From: Sulfitobacter sp. CW3
GTDB lineage: Bacteria > Pseudomonadota > Alphaproteobacteria > Rhodobacterales > Rhodobacteraceae
Length of the DNA stretch: 64,000 bases
Direction: 5' to 3'
Assembly: GCF_019392245.1 (NCBI RefSeq)
Contig: NZ_JAHXRL010000001.1
Location: forward strand, 558,001-622,000
Shown here in pieces: positions 1 to 8,872 of this stretch (positions within the stretch are counted from its first letter, which is position 1; each line of letters starts with the position of its first letter). Made by a program: the position numbers and the translations under genes. The notes under the pieces were generated by a model that made no database searches, was not told where the DNA came from, and saw nothing but the letters and a program-made list of their open reading frames with translations.

Positions 1-1140
1 GGTACCAGCAGATTCACCGGGTCCGATCAGTTCGACCGCGGATGCGCCGACATAGTCAACGTCCGTGCCAGCTGCGATCAGCTCAAGCGCTTTTGCCAGT
101 TCACCAGGATAGATTTTTTCACCCGGTGCGTTTGCCACATCAAGGATCTTGGGGCCGTAAACGGCTGGATCTGTGGATTCTGCCGCCTGCATCGCCAACA
201 TGAACAGCGCCGCTGCGTCATAGGATTCAGGTGTGTAAGGCGATGTCCCGTTAAAGCCGGCGTCTTCAGCCATCTTGGTGAAAACATCGATGCCCTGACC
301 CTCGGAACCCGCGATTTGACCGTAAGAACCGTTCAGGTCATCGCCGATACGACCGGGCAATGTGTCACCGATCATGCCGCCTGGCAGACCGAATGTGTCG
401 AATGCGCCGGTATCAAGGGCCGCGTTGATGATGCCAGGACCACCTTGGTCAAGGTAACCCGCAACAACCAGGATGTCGCCGCCAGCGGATGCCAGCGCGC
501 CAACTTCGGCAGAGTAATCTGCTTTACCGTCTTCGTGGGCTGCAACGATAGTGACTTCGCCGCCGATGGCCTCGAACGAGGTTTGGATCGCGTCAGCAAG
601 ACCCTTGCCATAGTCGTTGTTGGTATAGGTCAGGGCGATGGATTTCACGCCACGCTCTTGCAGGATTTCTGCCATAACCTGACCTTCACGCGCGTCCGAT
701 GGGGAGGTGCGGAAAAATAGGCCGTTGTCTTCCATTGTGGACAGACCGGGCGATGTGGCGGAGGGCGAAATCATGACCATGCCGTTTGGAATGGCTACGT
801 TCTGCAAAACCGCACCTGTAACGCCGGAGCAATCCGCACCGATCAGGCCGTTGATGCCTTCGGCGATCAGACGTTCAGCACCAGCCACGGCCAGCGCATT
901 GTCGATACAGCCGGAATCGGCACGCAGACCTGTAACAGTCGCGCCGCCCATCAGCTTGCCGCTGTCGGTGACTTCTTTCATCGCCATCTCGGCACCGGAC
1001 GCCATTGGGCCGGTCAGCGATTCAATAGGGCCGGTAAAGCCAAATACGATACCGATTTTTACGTCGTTGGAATGCGAGCCCGCAAAGGCGGTTGTCGCAA
1101 GCAGTGCTGCAGCCGTTGTGGCCATAAGCATCTTTTTCAT
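1..1140 (-). CDS. Branched-chain amino acid type ABC transporter substrate-binding protein (partial)
   Basis: The frame is open from an ATG at 1140 to the left edge (380 codons) without a stop, so the C-terminus lies outside the window. The start is preceded by GGGAGATAACA. The product begins with a signal peptide (MKKMLMATTAAALLATTAFA) and continues as a type I periplasmic binding fold: KIGIVFGFTGPIE near the mature N-terminus, then a cysteine pair around SGCIDN and GADCSG, typical of LivJ-like receptors. Family knowledge says such proteins deliver branched-chain amino acids, amides or related solutes to a Liv-type permease; the actual ligand cannot be read here. Partner permease and ATPase genes would be expected to the left. 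Confidence 0.85.
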   Translation of the reverse strand, partial: MKKMLMATTAAALLATTAFAGSHSNDVKIGIVFGFTGPIESLTGPMASGAEMAMKEVTDSGKLMGGATVTGLRADSGCIDNALAVAGAERLIAEGINGLIGADCSGVTGAVLQNVAIPNGMVMISPSATSPGLSTMEDNGLFFRTSPSDAREGQVMAEILQERGVKSIALTYTNNDYGKGLADAIQTSFEAIGGEVTIVAAHEDGKADYSAEVGALASAGGDILVVAGYLDQGGPGIINAALDTGAFDTFGLPGGMIGDTLPGRIGDDLNGSYGQIAGSEGQGIDVFTKMAEDAGFNGTSPYTPESYDAAALFMLAMQAAESTDPAVYGPKILDVANAPGEKIYPGELAKALELIAAGTDVDYVGASAVELIGPGESAGT

Positions 1141-1322
1141 TGTTATCTCCCGTGTTGGAACTTTTCTGTTCTGAGCAAAGCCTATGCGGGGTTTTTCGAA
1201 AAGAAAAGCGCAATAAAGCGTTCACTGTAGGTCAAGCTGCGCTGGCTATTCAAAAAACGGCGCGTGTGTCATCGGTTGTGAATAAAACGGGCGCGCCACA
1301 AGGCCGGGCGTCTTGCTGGCCG

Positions 1323-2327
1323 CTAAATTGACAATCTGGCGGCATGTGATCCGCGTTCGCGATAGGGTGTGGTGTCGTAATGCGCACGGTAGCATTTTGA
1401 GAAATGCGAGGGCGAGGCAAAGCCGCAGGCCAGCGCCACGTTGATCACGCTCATATCTGTTTGCATCAGCAGGTTGCGGGCCTTTTGCAGGCGCAGTTCC
1501 ATATAGTACCGCTTGGGGCTGCGGTTCAGATAGCGGCGGAACAGACGTTCCAGCTGACGGGTCGACATGCCCACATCTTTTGCCAAGGTCGACGGGCTGA
1601 TCGGTTCCTCGATATTGCGTTCCATCATCTGGATCACCTGGCTTAGCTTGGGGTGGCGCACGCCGATGCGGGTCGGCACCGACAGACGCTGGGTGTCTTG
1701 GTCTGTGCGGATCGACGAATAGATCAATTGATCCGCCACCGAATTCGCCATTTCTTCGCCCAGATCATCGGCGATCAGTTTCAGCATAAGGTCAATGGAT
1801 GATGTGCCACCGGCAGTGGTCATGCGGTTCCCATCAACCACGAAAACCGATTTGGTCAGGGTCACGTCTTCGAATTCTTCGGTGAAACTGTCCTGGTTTT
1901 CCCAGTGAATCGTCGCTTTCTTGCCATCGAGCAACCCGGCTTTTGCCAGCGTAAAGGCGGCAGTGCACAGCCCGCCGACCATCATGCCCTTGCGGGCCTC
2001 GCGGCGCAGCCAACCCAATAGCTTTTTGGTGGTGGCTGCTTGCACGTCGATGCCGCTGCAAATCACCAACGTGTCTTCGCGCCGCAATTCGTCCAGATCG
2101 CCATCAAGCGTGAACTGCGCACCGGCAGAGCTGCTGACATATGTCCCGCCTTCGCCGATCAAACGCCAGTTATATGCCTCGCGGCCGGACATACGGTTTG
2201 CAATGCGCAAACATTCAACAGCCGACGCAAAGCTCAGCATGGTGAAGTTCTCGAGCAAGACAAAAACAAACAACTTCGGCTTGTCTTCATTGACCGGAAC
2301 GCGAATGGCCGATTGCGTGTCTGACAT
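1323..2327 (-). CDS. GlxA-family transcriptional regulator (DJ-1/PfpI-like domain plus AraC HTH)
   Basis: The 334-residue product has an N-terminal class I amidotransferase/DJ-1-like domain (residues about 15-190, with a CTAAFTLA segment at the nucleophile-elbow position) and a C-terminal AraC double helix-turn-helix (about 230-325: STLAKDVGMSTRQLERLFRRY, then GFASPSHFSKCYRAHY). This is the GlxA/GbdR/CdhR architecture, whose members control catabolism of quaternary amines or arginine in pseudomonads. The frame extends upstream to 2423, but ATG at 2327 starts the conserved protein and has AAAGAG upstream. It is monocistronic and divergent from the DAHP synthase gene. The effector is unknown; regulation of the neighbouring binding-protein gene is possible but unproven. 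Confidence 0.85.
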   Translation of the reverse strand: MSDTQSAIRVPVNEDKPKLFVFVLLENFTMLSFASAVECLRIANRMSGREAYNWRLIGEGGTYVSSSAGAQFTLDGDLDELRREDTLVICSGIDVQAATTKKLLGWLRREARKGMMVGGLCTAAFTLAKAGLLDGKKATIHWENQDSFTEEFEDVTLTKSVFVVDGNRMTTAGGTSSIDLMLKLIADDLGEEMANSVADQLIYSSIRTDQDTQRLSVPTRIGVRHPKLSQVIQMMERNIEEPISPSTLAKDVGMSTRQLERLFRRYLNRSPKRYYMELRLQKARNLLMQTDMSVINVALACGFASPSHFSKCYRAHYDTTPYRERGSHAARLSI

Positions 2328-2525
2328 CGCTGCTCTTTCAATATCGTAGAAATTTTCGTTGACCAGGTTTCTCTCCCGTAAAACCTGCCCAAAACCTTGC
2401 CCGCGCGGCAGGGGGAAGGTCAATAGGCGGAATTCGGTTCTGGTCTCTAGCTTCAGGCTTTTGTATACCGTTGGCTCAACCGTTAGCGCCGATACCCGGC
2501 GCGATGCCTACTTCGGAGAGACAAC

Positions 2526-3896
2526 ATGACCGATTGGACAAAATCTAGCTGGCGCGACAAACCGCGGATCCAGATGCCCGACTATCCAGACCAAGCTGCG
2601 TTGCAGGCGGTCGAGGCAGAGCTGTCACGGTATCCGTTGTTGGTTTTTGCAGGCGAAGCACGTCGGTTGAAAAAGCATCTGGCAGCCGCAGGTCGTGGCG
2701 ATGCGTTTTTGCTTCAGGGTGGCGATTGCGCCGAAAGCTTTGAGCAGTTCAGCAGTGACATGATCCGCGATACCTTCAAGGTCATGCTGCAAATGGCGAT
2801 CGTTTTGACCCATGGTGCCAAGGTGCCGGTGATCAAAGTGGGACGTATGGCTGGCCAGTTCGCCAAGCCGCGTTCGGCCCCGACCGAGGTGGTCGATGGC
2901 GTCGAGCTGCCCAGCTACCGTGGTGATATCATCAACGGGTTGGAGTTTACCCCAGAGGCCCGCATTCCAGATCCGCAAAAGATGTTGCGCGCCTATACTC
3001 AGGCGGCAGCGACGCTGAACCTGATCCGCGCGTTTTCAACGGGTGGTTATGCGGACGTGCATCAGGTGCACGGCTGGACCTTGGGCTTTACCGAAAGCGA
3101 AAAGGCCGAGAAATACCGCGACATTGCCAACCGTATTTCCGACACGTTGGATTTCATGGCGGCGGCTGGTGTCACGTCCGAGACGGCTCATACCCTGCAA
3201 TCGGTGGAATATTATACAAGCCACGAATCGCTTTTGCTTGAGTATGAAGAGGCGCTGTGCCGTCAGGATAGCCAAACCGGTAAATGGTTGGCGGGCTCTG
3301 GCCACATGATCTGGATCGGCGACCGCACACGTCAGCCCGACGGCGCGCATGTGGAATTTGCACGCGGCGTACAAAACCCGATCGGTTTGAAATGCGGCCC
3401 GACCATGACCAGCGACGACCTGAAGCTGTTGATGAAAAAGCTGAACCCACAAAACGAGGAAGGGCGTTTGACCCTGATCGCGCGGTTCGGGGCAGGCAAT
3501 GTGGGTGAACACCTGCCGCGTCTGATCAAAACCGTGCAGGAAGAGGGCGCAAACGTGGTTTGGACCTGTGACGCGATGCATGGCAACACGATCAAATCGT
3601 CCAGCGGCTATAAAACGCGGCCCTTTGATTCAGTTCTGCGCGAAGTGCGTGAATTCTTTGCTGTGCATGCAGCCGAGGGGACCGTTCCGGGCGGTGTGCA
3701 TTTCGAGATGACCGGCCAAGATGTGACTGAATGCACCGGTGGCGTGCGGGCTGTACAGGATGAAGACCTGTCAGATCGTTACCACACCGCCTGTGACCCA
3801 CGTTTGAATGCCAGCCAGTCGCTGGAACTTGCGTTCCTCGTGGCCGAGGAACTGTCGGCACGCCGGACGGCACATCAAGCCAAAGTCGCAATCTAA
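2526..3896 (+). CDS. aroF: 3-deoxy-7-phosphoheptulonate synthase, class II
   Basis: The 456-residue protein is full length for plant-type (class II) DAHP synthases, which condense phosphoenolpyruvate and erythrose 4-phosphate at the entry of the shikimate pathway. Family motifs seen include [11 protein letters not shown], the [14 protein letters not shown] stretch near residue 110, and a C-terminal metal-site region with [13 protein letters not shown]. The ATG at 2526 follows GGAGAGACAAC, a good ribosome binding site. The gene stands alone: a divergent GlxA regulator lies upstream and a strong terminator directly downstream. Symbols for this family vary (aroF, aroG, aroH), so the class assignment is firmer than the symbol. 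AroQ of the same pathway is encoded at 52.2 kb. Confidence 0.93.
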   Translation: MTDWTKSSWRDKPRIQMPDYPDQAALQAVEAELSRYPLLVFAGEARRLKKHLAAAGRGDAFLLQGGDCAESFEQFSSDMIRDTFKVMLQMAIVLTHGAKVPVIKVGRMAGQFAKPRSAPTEVVDGVELPSYRGDIINGLEFTPEARIPDPQKMLRAYTQAAATLNLIRAFSTGGYADVHQVHGWTLGFTESEKAEKYRDIANRISDTLDFMAAAGVTSETAHTLQSVEYYTSHESLLLEYEEALCRQDSQTGKWLAGSGHMIWIGDRTRQPDGAHVEFARGVQNPIGLKCGPTMTSDDLKLLMKKLNPQNEEGRLTLIARFGAGNVGEHLPRLIKTVQEEGANVVWTCDAMHGNTIKSSSGYKTRPFDSVLREVREFFAVHAAEGTVPGGVHFEMTGQDVTECTGGVRAVQDEDLSDRYHTACDPRLNASQSLELAFLVAEELSARRTAHQAKVAI

Positions 3897-3916
3897 GTCA
3901 CTGTCAGAATAAACGG

Positions 3917-3954
3917 AAAGGCCGCGCATTGTTATGATGCGCGGCCTTTTTATA
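3917..3954. terminator. Rho-independent terminator between aroF and the convergent PAS gene
   Basis: A perfect 13-bp stem (3917-3929 with 3937-3949, around GGCCGCGCAT) closes a 7-nt loop and runs into TTTTTAT. An A-rich left flank means it may also work for the convergent gene ending at 3992. Confidence 0.9.
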
Positions 3955-3991
3955 TGGTCGGTAGTCGCAGGGGTTACCTGCCTGCCGGTTG

Positions 3992-4654
3992 TTAGCTGTC
4001 GGACTTGACCAAGCGCAGATAGGGAACGCCGGTTGCGCCTGTTGTTGTGGCTGGCCGTGGGGCGGGGCGTCGCGTTTCAGCGACGGGGGCCTGCGGTGCC
4101 GGATCAACGGCTGGCTGATTGACCGCAATGGGGCGGATTTGAATATTCTCGATATCAAACCGGCACGGGTCAGCGGCAATATCACCTTTGGTTACAAAGC
4201 AGCCCAACATGCGGCTGACATCACCCATGTCGCTTTTCAGGGGCAGTAAGATCATGCGCCCTTCGGCCTCACCTGTTTCATTGCGCAGGGCAAGGCTGCC
4301 GACGGCAGGGGTCGCAAACAGTTCTTCCAGCATGTCACTGAACCTGCGGCGCGATTCAGTCGACAGGAATGCAGTGATCGGCATGCCGCGTACCTCCATC
4401 CCCATCAGATCGCTGAGATGGCTGCCCGCGATGCGCATCCGGGCCACGCCGGGGGCTACGCGTTCAAGGATAAAGGCATATTCCAGCGCGGCTTCGATCC
4501 CGCGCGGGTCTATGTCCGACCGCTTCGGCAGCAAACGATCCTGACGCAAGCCTTCCCAATATGCTTCGACTTGGGCGACCGCGGCAAAGCTGTGGCCTGT
4601 GTGAAAATCTGTCAGCTTGACGATATTCTGGGCGTCTTTTGGGTTCTCATACAT
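3992..4654 (-). CDS. PAS-domain protein (PAS_5 family)
   Basis: The 220-residue product matches the alphaproteobacterial PAS_5 family: an N-terminal helix with EAYWEGLRQDRLLPKRSDIDP, a PAS core (about 45-165) with FILERVAPGVARMRIAGSHLSDLMGMEVRG, and a proline/alanine-rich tail (from about 180) with no visible domain. Family members are soluble and largely uncharacterised; some affect motility or cell-surface traits. No catalytic domain is fused. The gene is monocistronic, convergent with aroF and divergent from yicC across a 260-bp spacer. The signal and the partner are unknown. Confidence 0.75.
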   Translation of the reverse strand: MYENPKDAQNIVKLTDFHTGHSFAAVAQVEAYWEGLRQDRLLPKRSDIDPRGIEAALEYAFILERVAPGVARMRIAGSHLSDLMGMEVRGMPITAFLSTESRRRFSDMLEELFATPAVGSLALRNETGEAEGRMILLPLKSDMGDVSRMLGCFVTKGDIAADPCRFDIENIQIRPIAVNQPAVDPAPQAPVAETRRPAPRPATTTGATGVPYLRLVKSDS

Positions 4655-4914
4655 GAATTCAGCTCGTCTCGGTTATGTGTTTGATCTGCTCGGCAATCAC
4701 AAGTTGCGCGGGCCGTCGCTCGTATTTGAAGGCGGCTCGATGACGCCATCTTGAGTTTGTTATAACGATTTCATCGCAAATTTGCATACAAATCTCTTGA
4801 AGTGGTTAACTTCTTGATAGGGAAAGGGCGCATATGTGATGGGCAGGAGGGCTTGCCCAAAATCGCGCTTTGGCTTTTAAAGCATCCCAGACACATCAGC
4901 CGACAGGATCCCCT

Positions 4915-5805
4915 ATGATACGTTCAATGACAGGTTTCGCCTCAGCCAATGGCGCATTGGCCCCCCATAGCTGGGGATGGGAACTGCGGTCGGTCAACGG
5001 CAAGGGGTTGGATCTGCGCCTGCGCGTTCCCGATTGGGTTGACGGGCTTGAGGTCGGGCTGCGCAAGCAATTGAGCGCGCAAATCGCGCGGGGCAATATA
5101 TCATGTAACCTGCGGATCGCGCGTGATGAAAACACCGGCGGATTGACGGTGAACGCCGCCCAGCTGGATACGGTGCTGGAGGCGCTTCAGCAAATCGAGA
5201 CGCGCGCAATGGATGCCGGCGTGTCGCTTGCCCCGTCCAAAGCAAGCGATATCGTGACCATGCGCGGCGTGTTGGAACAAGCCACCACAGTCGATGATGT
5301 GGAAACACTGTCCAAAACGCTGCTTGCCGAATTTGCCGTGGTTCTGGCTGATTTCAATGCCATGCGCGCCCGCGAAGGGGCGGCGCTGGAACAGGTGTTG
5401 CAGGCGCAACTAACCGAGGTCGAAACCCTGACCACGCAAGCCGCCGCTTTGGCCGAACAACGCAAAGCCGAGATGGCACAGACCTTGAAACGCAATCTGG
5501 CGCGGGTGCTGGAAAACAGTGACGGCATGGATGCGGGACGCATTGCACAAGAACTGGCGCTGATCGCGGTCAAGGCGGATGTCACCGAAGAAATCGACCG
5601 TTTGCATGCGCATGTCAGCGCCGCGCGTGAACTGATGGGGCAGGGCGGCGCAGTGGGCCGCAAGCTGGATTTCCTGATGCAGGAATTCAACCGCGAAGCG
5701 AATACATTGTGTTCCAAGGCACAGAATACTGATTTGACACGGGTTGGATTGGCTTTGAAGGCCGTGATCGACCAGATGCGCGAGCAAGTGCAAAACGTGG
5801 AATAG
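4915..5805 (+). CDS. yicC: YicC/YloC-family endoribonuclease
   Basis: The 296-residue protein has the family start MIRSMTGFASA and ends with the conserved block KLDFLMQEFNREANTLCSKA followed by the DLTRVGLALKAVIDQMREQVQNVE terminus, so it is complete. YicC-type proteins are metal-dependent endoribonucleases that help degrade small RNAs such as RyhB in E. coli. An upstream in-frame ATG at 4870 was rejected because conservation begins at 4915, which follows GACAGGAT. In many alphaproteobacteria this gene precedes gmk; here gmk lies 10 kb away, separated by the iron-uptake block. A 240-bp spacer follows. Confidence 0.88.
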   Translation: MIRSMTGFASANGALAPHSWGWELRSVNGKGLDLRLRVPDWVDGLEVGLRKQLSAQIARGNISCNLRIARDENTGGLTVNAAQLDTVLEALQQIETRAMDAGVSLAPSKASDIVTMRGVLEQATTVDDVETLSKTLLAEFAVVLADFNAMRAREGAALEQVLQAQLTEVETLTTQAAALAEQRKAEMAQTLKRNLARVLENSDGMDAGRIAQELALIAVKADVTEEIDRLHAHVSAARELMGQGGAVGRKLDFLMQEFNREANTLCSKAQNTDLTRVGLALKAVIDQMREQVQNVE

Positions 5806-6047
5806 CCCGCGCCAGTAAAGGTGATCACACGACTTTGATGTGACAGGGATTCCTGTGCCTTGCGGTATTTTAGTGCCGGAAAACAGTAGTTGAGTATAAA
5901 AGTCGGGATTGTCCGTCCGGTGTTTGTTTGGTAGCAAGCGTGGAATCACGCGGTTTGGTGAAATCACCGATTTCCCCCGCCGATGACCAGCCAAAGGCGC
6001 GCGCCGCCTTAGCCAGCACAATAACCATTACCCGGTCAGGAGTTTCC

Positions 6048-6479
6048 ATGCCCCGTTTCCGTTTCGCCTTTTTGGCGGCACCGCTTGTTTTGTCTGCGCA
6101 GATCGCCTGCGCACAAGAGGCGAATACCAGCGGCCACATCGCGGTTGAACTGAACGCAGCCGAGACAAGCGCCGACGCCTGCACGCTTTCCTTTATGGTC
6201 ACAAATGGGTTGAAAACGCCTGTTGAGAAAGCCGTCTATGAGGTTGCCCTGTTTGACAAGGAAGGCCAGGTCAGCCGTCTGACCTTGTTCGATTTCGGGG
6301 CATTGCCGCCCGGACGTCCCCGTGTCCGCCAGTTTGCTGTGCCGCAAACCAGCTGCGAAAATCTGGGCCGCGTACTGTTTAACGGTGCCAGCACCTGCGA
6401 AGGCGATGGCATTGCAGCAGATGTTTGCGAGACCGGCCTGCGACCCTCGTCGCGGACGGACATCGAGGTGCTGGGCTGA
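6048..6479 (+). CDS. Small exported protein heading the ExbB-ExbD-TonB operon
   Basis: The 143-residue product starts with a clear signal peptide (MPRFRFAFLAAPLVLSAQIACA, cleavage before QEAN) behind AGGAGTTTCC. The mature part looks like a beta-rich periplasmic domain with four cysteines (near TSADACTLSF, QTSCENLG, GASTCEGDG and ADVCETG) that could form two disulfides. I do not recognise a characterised family. Its stop overlaps the exbB start (TGATG), so it is very likely translated with the Ton energy-transduction genes and may be an accessory periplasmic factor. The longer frame from 5928 lacks a signal peptide at its N-terminus and was not used. Confidence 0.7.
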   Translation: MPRFRFAFLAAPLVLSAQIACAQEANTSGHIAVELNAAETSADACTLSFMVTNGLKTPVEKAVYEVALFDKEGQVSRLTLFDFGALPPGRPRVRQFAVPQTSCENLGRVLFNGASTCEGDGIAADVCETGLRPSSRTDIEVLG

Positions 6480-7153
6480 TGGATATTATGAATTCCATAA
6501 TCGCCTCTTTGCATCAGATTGCTGAAACGGGCGGTCCGGTTGTGGTCGTTCTGATGGCTGTGGCGGTGCTAACGCTGGCGGTATCCATCTATAAGGTCTG
6601 GCAATTCTGGCGTTCTGCCGTGGGTCGGCACACCGCGCTGTCCCAAGCGGTTGCTGCCTGGGATCAAGGTGACCGCGCTGCCGCACGCGCGGCGTTGGGT
6701 CGTTCCAAAAGCTATCTGGTTCCTGTCGTCGATCTGGCGATGTCATCGCCTCAAGGCGGCGCAGAGCGGCTGCAAGCCGAGGCCGAGGCCCAGTTTGCCA
6801 AGCTTGAGACCGGTTTCCGCTTGTTGGATTCCGTGGCGCAGCTGGCACCGTTGTTGGGGTTGTTCGGCACGGTCTTGGGGATGATCGAAGCGTTCCAATC
6901 CTTGCAGGCCGCCGGATCACAGGTTGATCCGTCGATCTTGGCGGGTGGTATCTGGGTTGCGCTGTTGACGACAGCCGTTGGGCTGGTCGTCGCGATGCCC
7001 ACCGCCGTGATCCTCAGCTGGCTTGAACAGCGGATGGAGGCCGAACGCGTGATCGCTGACAAGGCCATACTAACCGTGCTGCACCCGACAGGTGCGGTGC
7101 CCCGCAAGGCAGGTAGCGGCGCATTTGACGGGGCAGTTGCAGCCCATGGCTAG
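6479..7153 (+). CDS. exbB: MotA/TolQ/ExbB proton channel family protein
   Basis: The 224-residue protein has one N-terminal transmembrane segment (about 18-38, VVVVLMAVAVLTLAVSIYKV), a cytoplasmic loop, and two C-terminal segments with the family signature LLDSVAQLAPLLGLFGTVLGMIEAF and GIWVALLTTAVGLVVAMP. ExbB pentamers form the proton channel that energises TonB with ExbD. The start at 6479 overlaps the preceding stop; a second ATG nine bases later is possible. Neighbouring exbD and tonB genes and the siderophore locus favour ExbB over TolQ or MotA. Confidence 0.88.
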   Translation: MDIMNSIIASLHQIAETGGPVVVVLMAVAVLTLAVSIYKVWQFWRSAVGRHTALSQAVAAWDQGDRAAARAALGRSKSYLVPVVDLAMSSPQGGAERLQAEAEAQFAKLETGFRLLDSVAQLAPLLGLFGTVLGMIEAFQSLQAAGSQVDPSILAGGIWVALLTTAVGLVVAMPTAVILSWLEQRMEAERVIADKAILTVLHPTGAVPRKAGSGAFDGAVAAHG

Positions 7154-7523
7154 GCCACGCACCCGCAGGCGCAGATTGTCGATGACGTCGCTGATCGACG
7201 TTATTTTCTTGCTGCTTTTGTTCTTCATGCTCACCTCGACCTTTTCTAAATTCTCCGAGGTTGAACTGGCGGCGGCGGGGCCGGGGTCGGCCGCCCCCAG
7301 CGATGCAAAGCCGTTGTTTATGCAACTTGGCACCGAAACCTTGCGGTTGAACGGGGATGATCTGGGGCTTGACGCATTGGCGTCTTCTGCCTTGGGGCAG
7401 GCCAAGGAAGGCACGGTTTTGCTGGTCTCGCTTGGGGCGGATGTTGATGCGCAACGGCTGACGGATTTGCTGGTGGCGCTGCGTGGTTTTCCTGCTTTGC
7501 AGGTCTCGGTTCTGGGGGGATAA
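7146..7523 (+). CDS. exbD: ExbD/TolR-family protein (first copy)
   Basis: The 125-residue protein has an arginine-rich N-terminus, then one transmembrane helix with the family aspartate in MTSLIDVIFLLLLFFMLTS, and a small periplasmic domain. ExbD couples proton flow through ExbB to TonB. The start at ATG 7146 overlaps the end of exbB by 8 bases. A second, different exbD copy follows immediately. Confidence 0.88.
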   Translation: MARPRTRRRRLSMTSLIDVIFLLLLFFMLTSTFSKFSEVELAAAGPGSAAPSDAKPLFMQLGTETLRLNGDDLGLDALASSALGQAKEGTVLLVSLGADVDAQRLTDLLVALRGFPALQVSVLGG

Positions 7524-7524
7524 T

Positions 7525-7914
7525 ATGCGCAAATTCGCCAAAACCAAACCCCAACGCGAGCCGACGATCGCCTTGATCAATATCGTTTTTCTGATGTTGG
7601 TGTTTTTTATGGTCGCCGGCACCTTGGCGCAGCCGCTTGACCCGTCACTGACGTTGGTCGAGACGCGCGAACTAGAAGGCCAAGCACCGCCAAACGCGCT
7701 GGTGGTCTATCCTGACGGGCGGATCAGCTTTCAAGGACAGGATCAGGCCGATGCCGCGACTTTTATCGCAAGCCTGTCTGACGAAGACCGCGAGACCGTG
7801 CGCCTTGTTCCCGATCGCGCACTTCCCGCAGCGGCGCTGGTCACCCTCACGCGCGCGCTGCGTACAGCAGGGGCACAGCGGGTCATGCTGGTCACAAAAA
7901 GGGCTTTGGAATGA
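7525..7914 (+). CDS. exbD: ExbD/TolR-family protein (second copy)
   Basis: The 129-residue protein begins MRKFAKTKPQREPTIALIN and has one transmembrane helix with IALINIVFLMLVFFMVAGTL. In the usual ExbD/TolR signature an aspartate sits where this copy shows asparagine (INIVFLM, versus IDVIFLL in the first copy). The proton-relay aspartate therefore appears to be substituted here, which suggests a structural or regulatory subunit in a hetero-ExbD complex. GGGGGGATAAT precedes the ATG at 7525. The stop overlaps the tonB start. Confidence 0.85.
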   Translation: MRKFAKTKPQREPTIALINIVFLMLVFFMVAGTLAQPLDPSLTLVETRELEGQAPPNALVVYPDGRISFQGQDQADAATFIASLSDEDRETVRLVPDRALPAAALVTLTRALRTAGAQRVMLVTKRALE

Positions 7915-8801
7915 TTTTTCGATCTCATCTCGCCAAGGGCGTATCGCTTGTTCTAGCGACGGGTATCGTTGCGGGGGCAGCGCAGTTGAGCGTGCCCAAG
8001 ACACAGATTGAAATGGAGGGCGGCGGTCCTCAGGTCGAAGCCAGAATGGGGTCAACATTCGAGGATATGGCGGTTGGCACCTTGACGGCCCTGACCGCCG
8101 AGACAGCGGTAGAGCCGCCCGTTGAACCCGTCGCCGTCGAACCTGTAAAGGCGCAGCCCGTGCAGGCCGAACCCATTGCGACGCCAGCCCCGACGCCGGC
8201 GCCAGAACTGACACAGCAGGTGACACCGACCCCAACCGTGATGGCGGCGTTAACCCCGGTGCCCGCAGCACCCACCACGCCCGTCACGGCGCTGGCCCCC
8301 AAACCCGAAACAATCGTCGCCAAGACACCCGAAACCCAAGCACCGGTCGAATCCCCGCGTCCCAAGGAAAAGGCCCCCGAGGTCGTCAAGAAAAAACCTG
8401 AAAAGAAACCCGTCAAGCAGGCCACTGCGCGGGGCAATGCAAAGCGGAATAACACCAAAGGCGCGGATACCGGCACAAACAAGAATGCCAAGGCGACAAC
8501 GACAGGCAACGCCCAAAAGGCCGCCTCTCAGGCTGGTAATGCCGCCGTAAGCAACTATCCCGGTCAAGTGATGCGCCGGATCTCGCGGGTGGGCAAACCA
8601 CGGGTCAAATCCAAGGGCGAGGCCGTCATCGCCTTCACAATCGCGGCAAACGGCGGTCTGGGCGGCGTTTCGATTGCACGCAGTTCGGGGTCTGCCGCGC
8701 TGGATCAGGCGGCGCTCACGCTGATCCGCAAAGCCGCGCCATTTCCGAAACCGCCGGCAGGCGCGCGACGTCAATACACGATCAAGATCAAAGGGCGCTA
8801 G
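7911..8801 (+). CDS. tonB: TonB-family energy transducer
   Basis: The 296-residue protein has an N-terminal signal-anchor helix (about 8-28), a long proline/valine/glutamate-rich spacer (60-165), a lysine-rich basic linker (about 140-205), and a C-terminal TonB domain (about 212-296) with YPGQVMRRISRV and GEAVIAFTIAANGGLGGVSI. TonB spans the periplasm and transmits proton-motive energy to outer-membrane receptors. The ATG at 7911 overlaps the second exbD stop (ATGA). It closes the exported protein-exbB-exbD-exbD-tonB operon. The receptor at 12.8 kb is the obvious client. Confidence 0.9.
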   Translation: MIFRSHLAKGVSLVLATGIVAGAAQLSVPKTQIEMEGGGPQVEARMGSTFEDMAVGTLTALTAETAVEPPVEPVAVEPVKAQPVQAEPIATPAPTPAPELTQQVTPTPTVMAALTPVPAAPTTPVTALAPKPETIVAKTPETQAPVESPRPKEKAPEVVKKKPEKKPVKQATARGNAKRNNTKGADTGTNKNAKATTTGNAQKAASQAGNAAVSNYPGQVMRRISRVGKPRVKSKGEAVIAFTIAANGGLGGVSIARSSGSAALDQAALTLIRKAAPFPKPPAGARRQYTIKIKGR

Positions 8802-8872
8802 GGCCGGACCAGTACGCCGGTCAGACCCGCCGCCCCCTCAGCACGTATCAAATAATCAGAGTAGGAAGTTTC

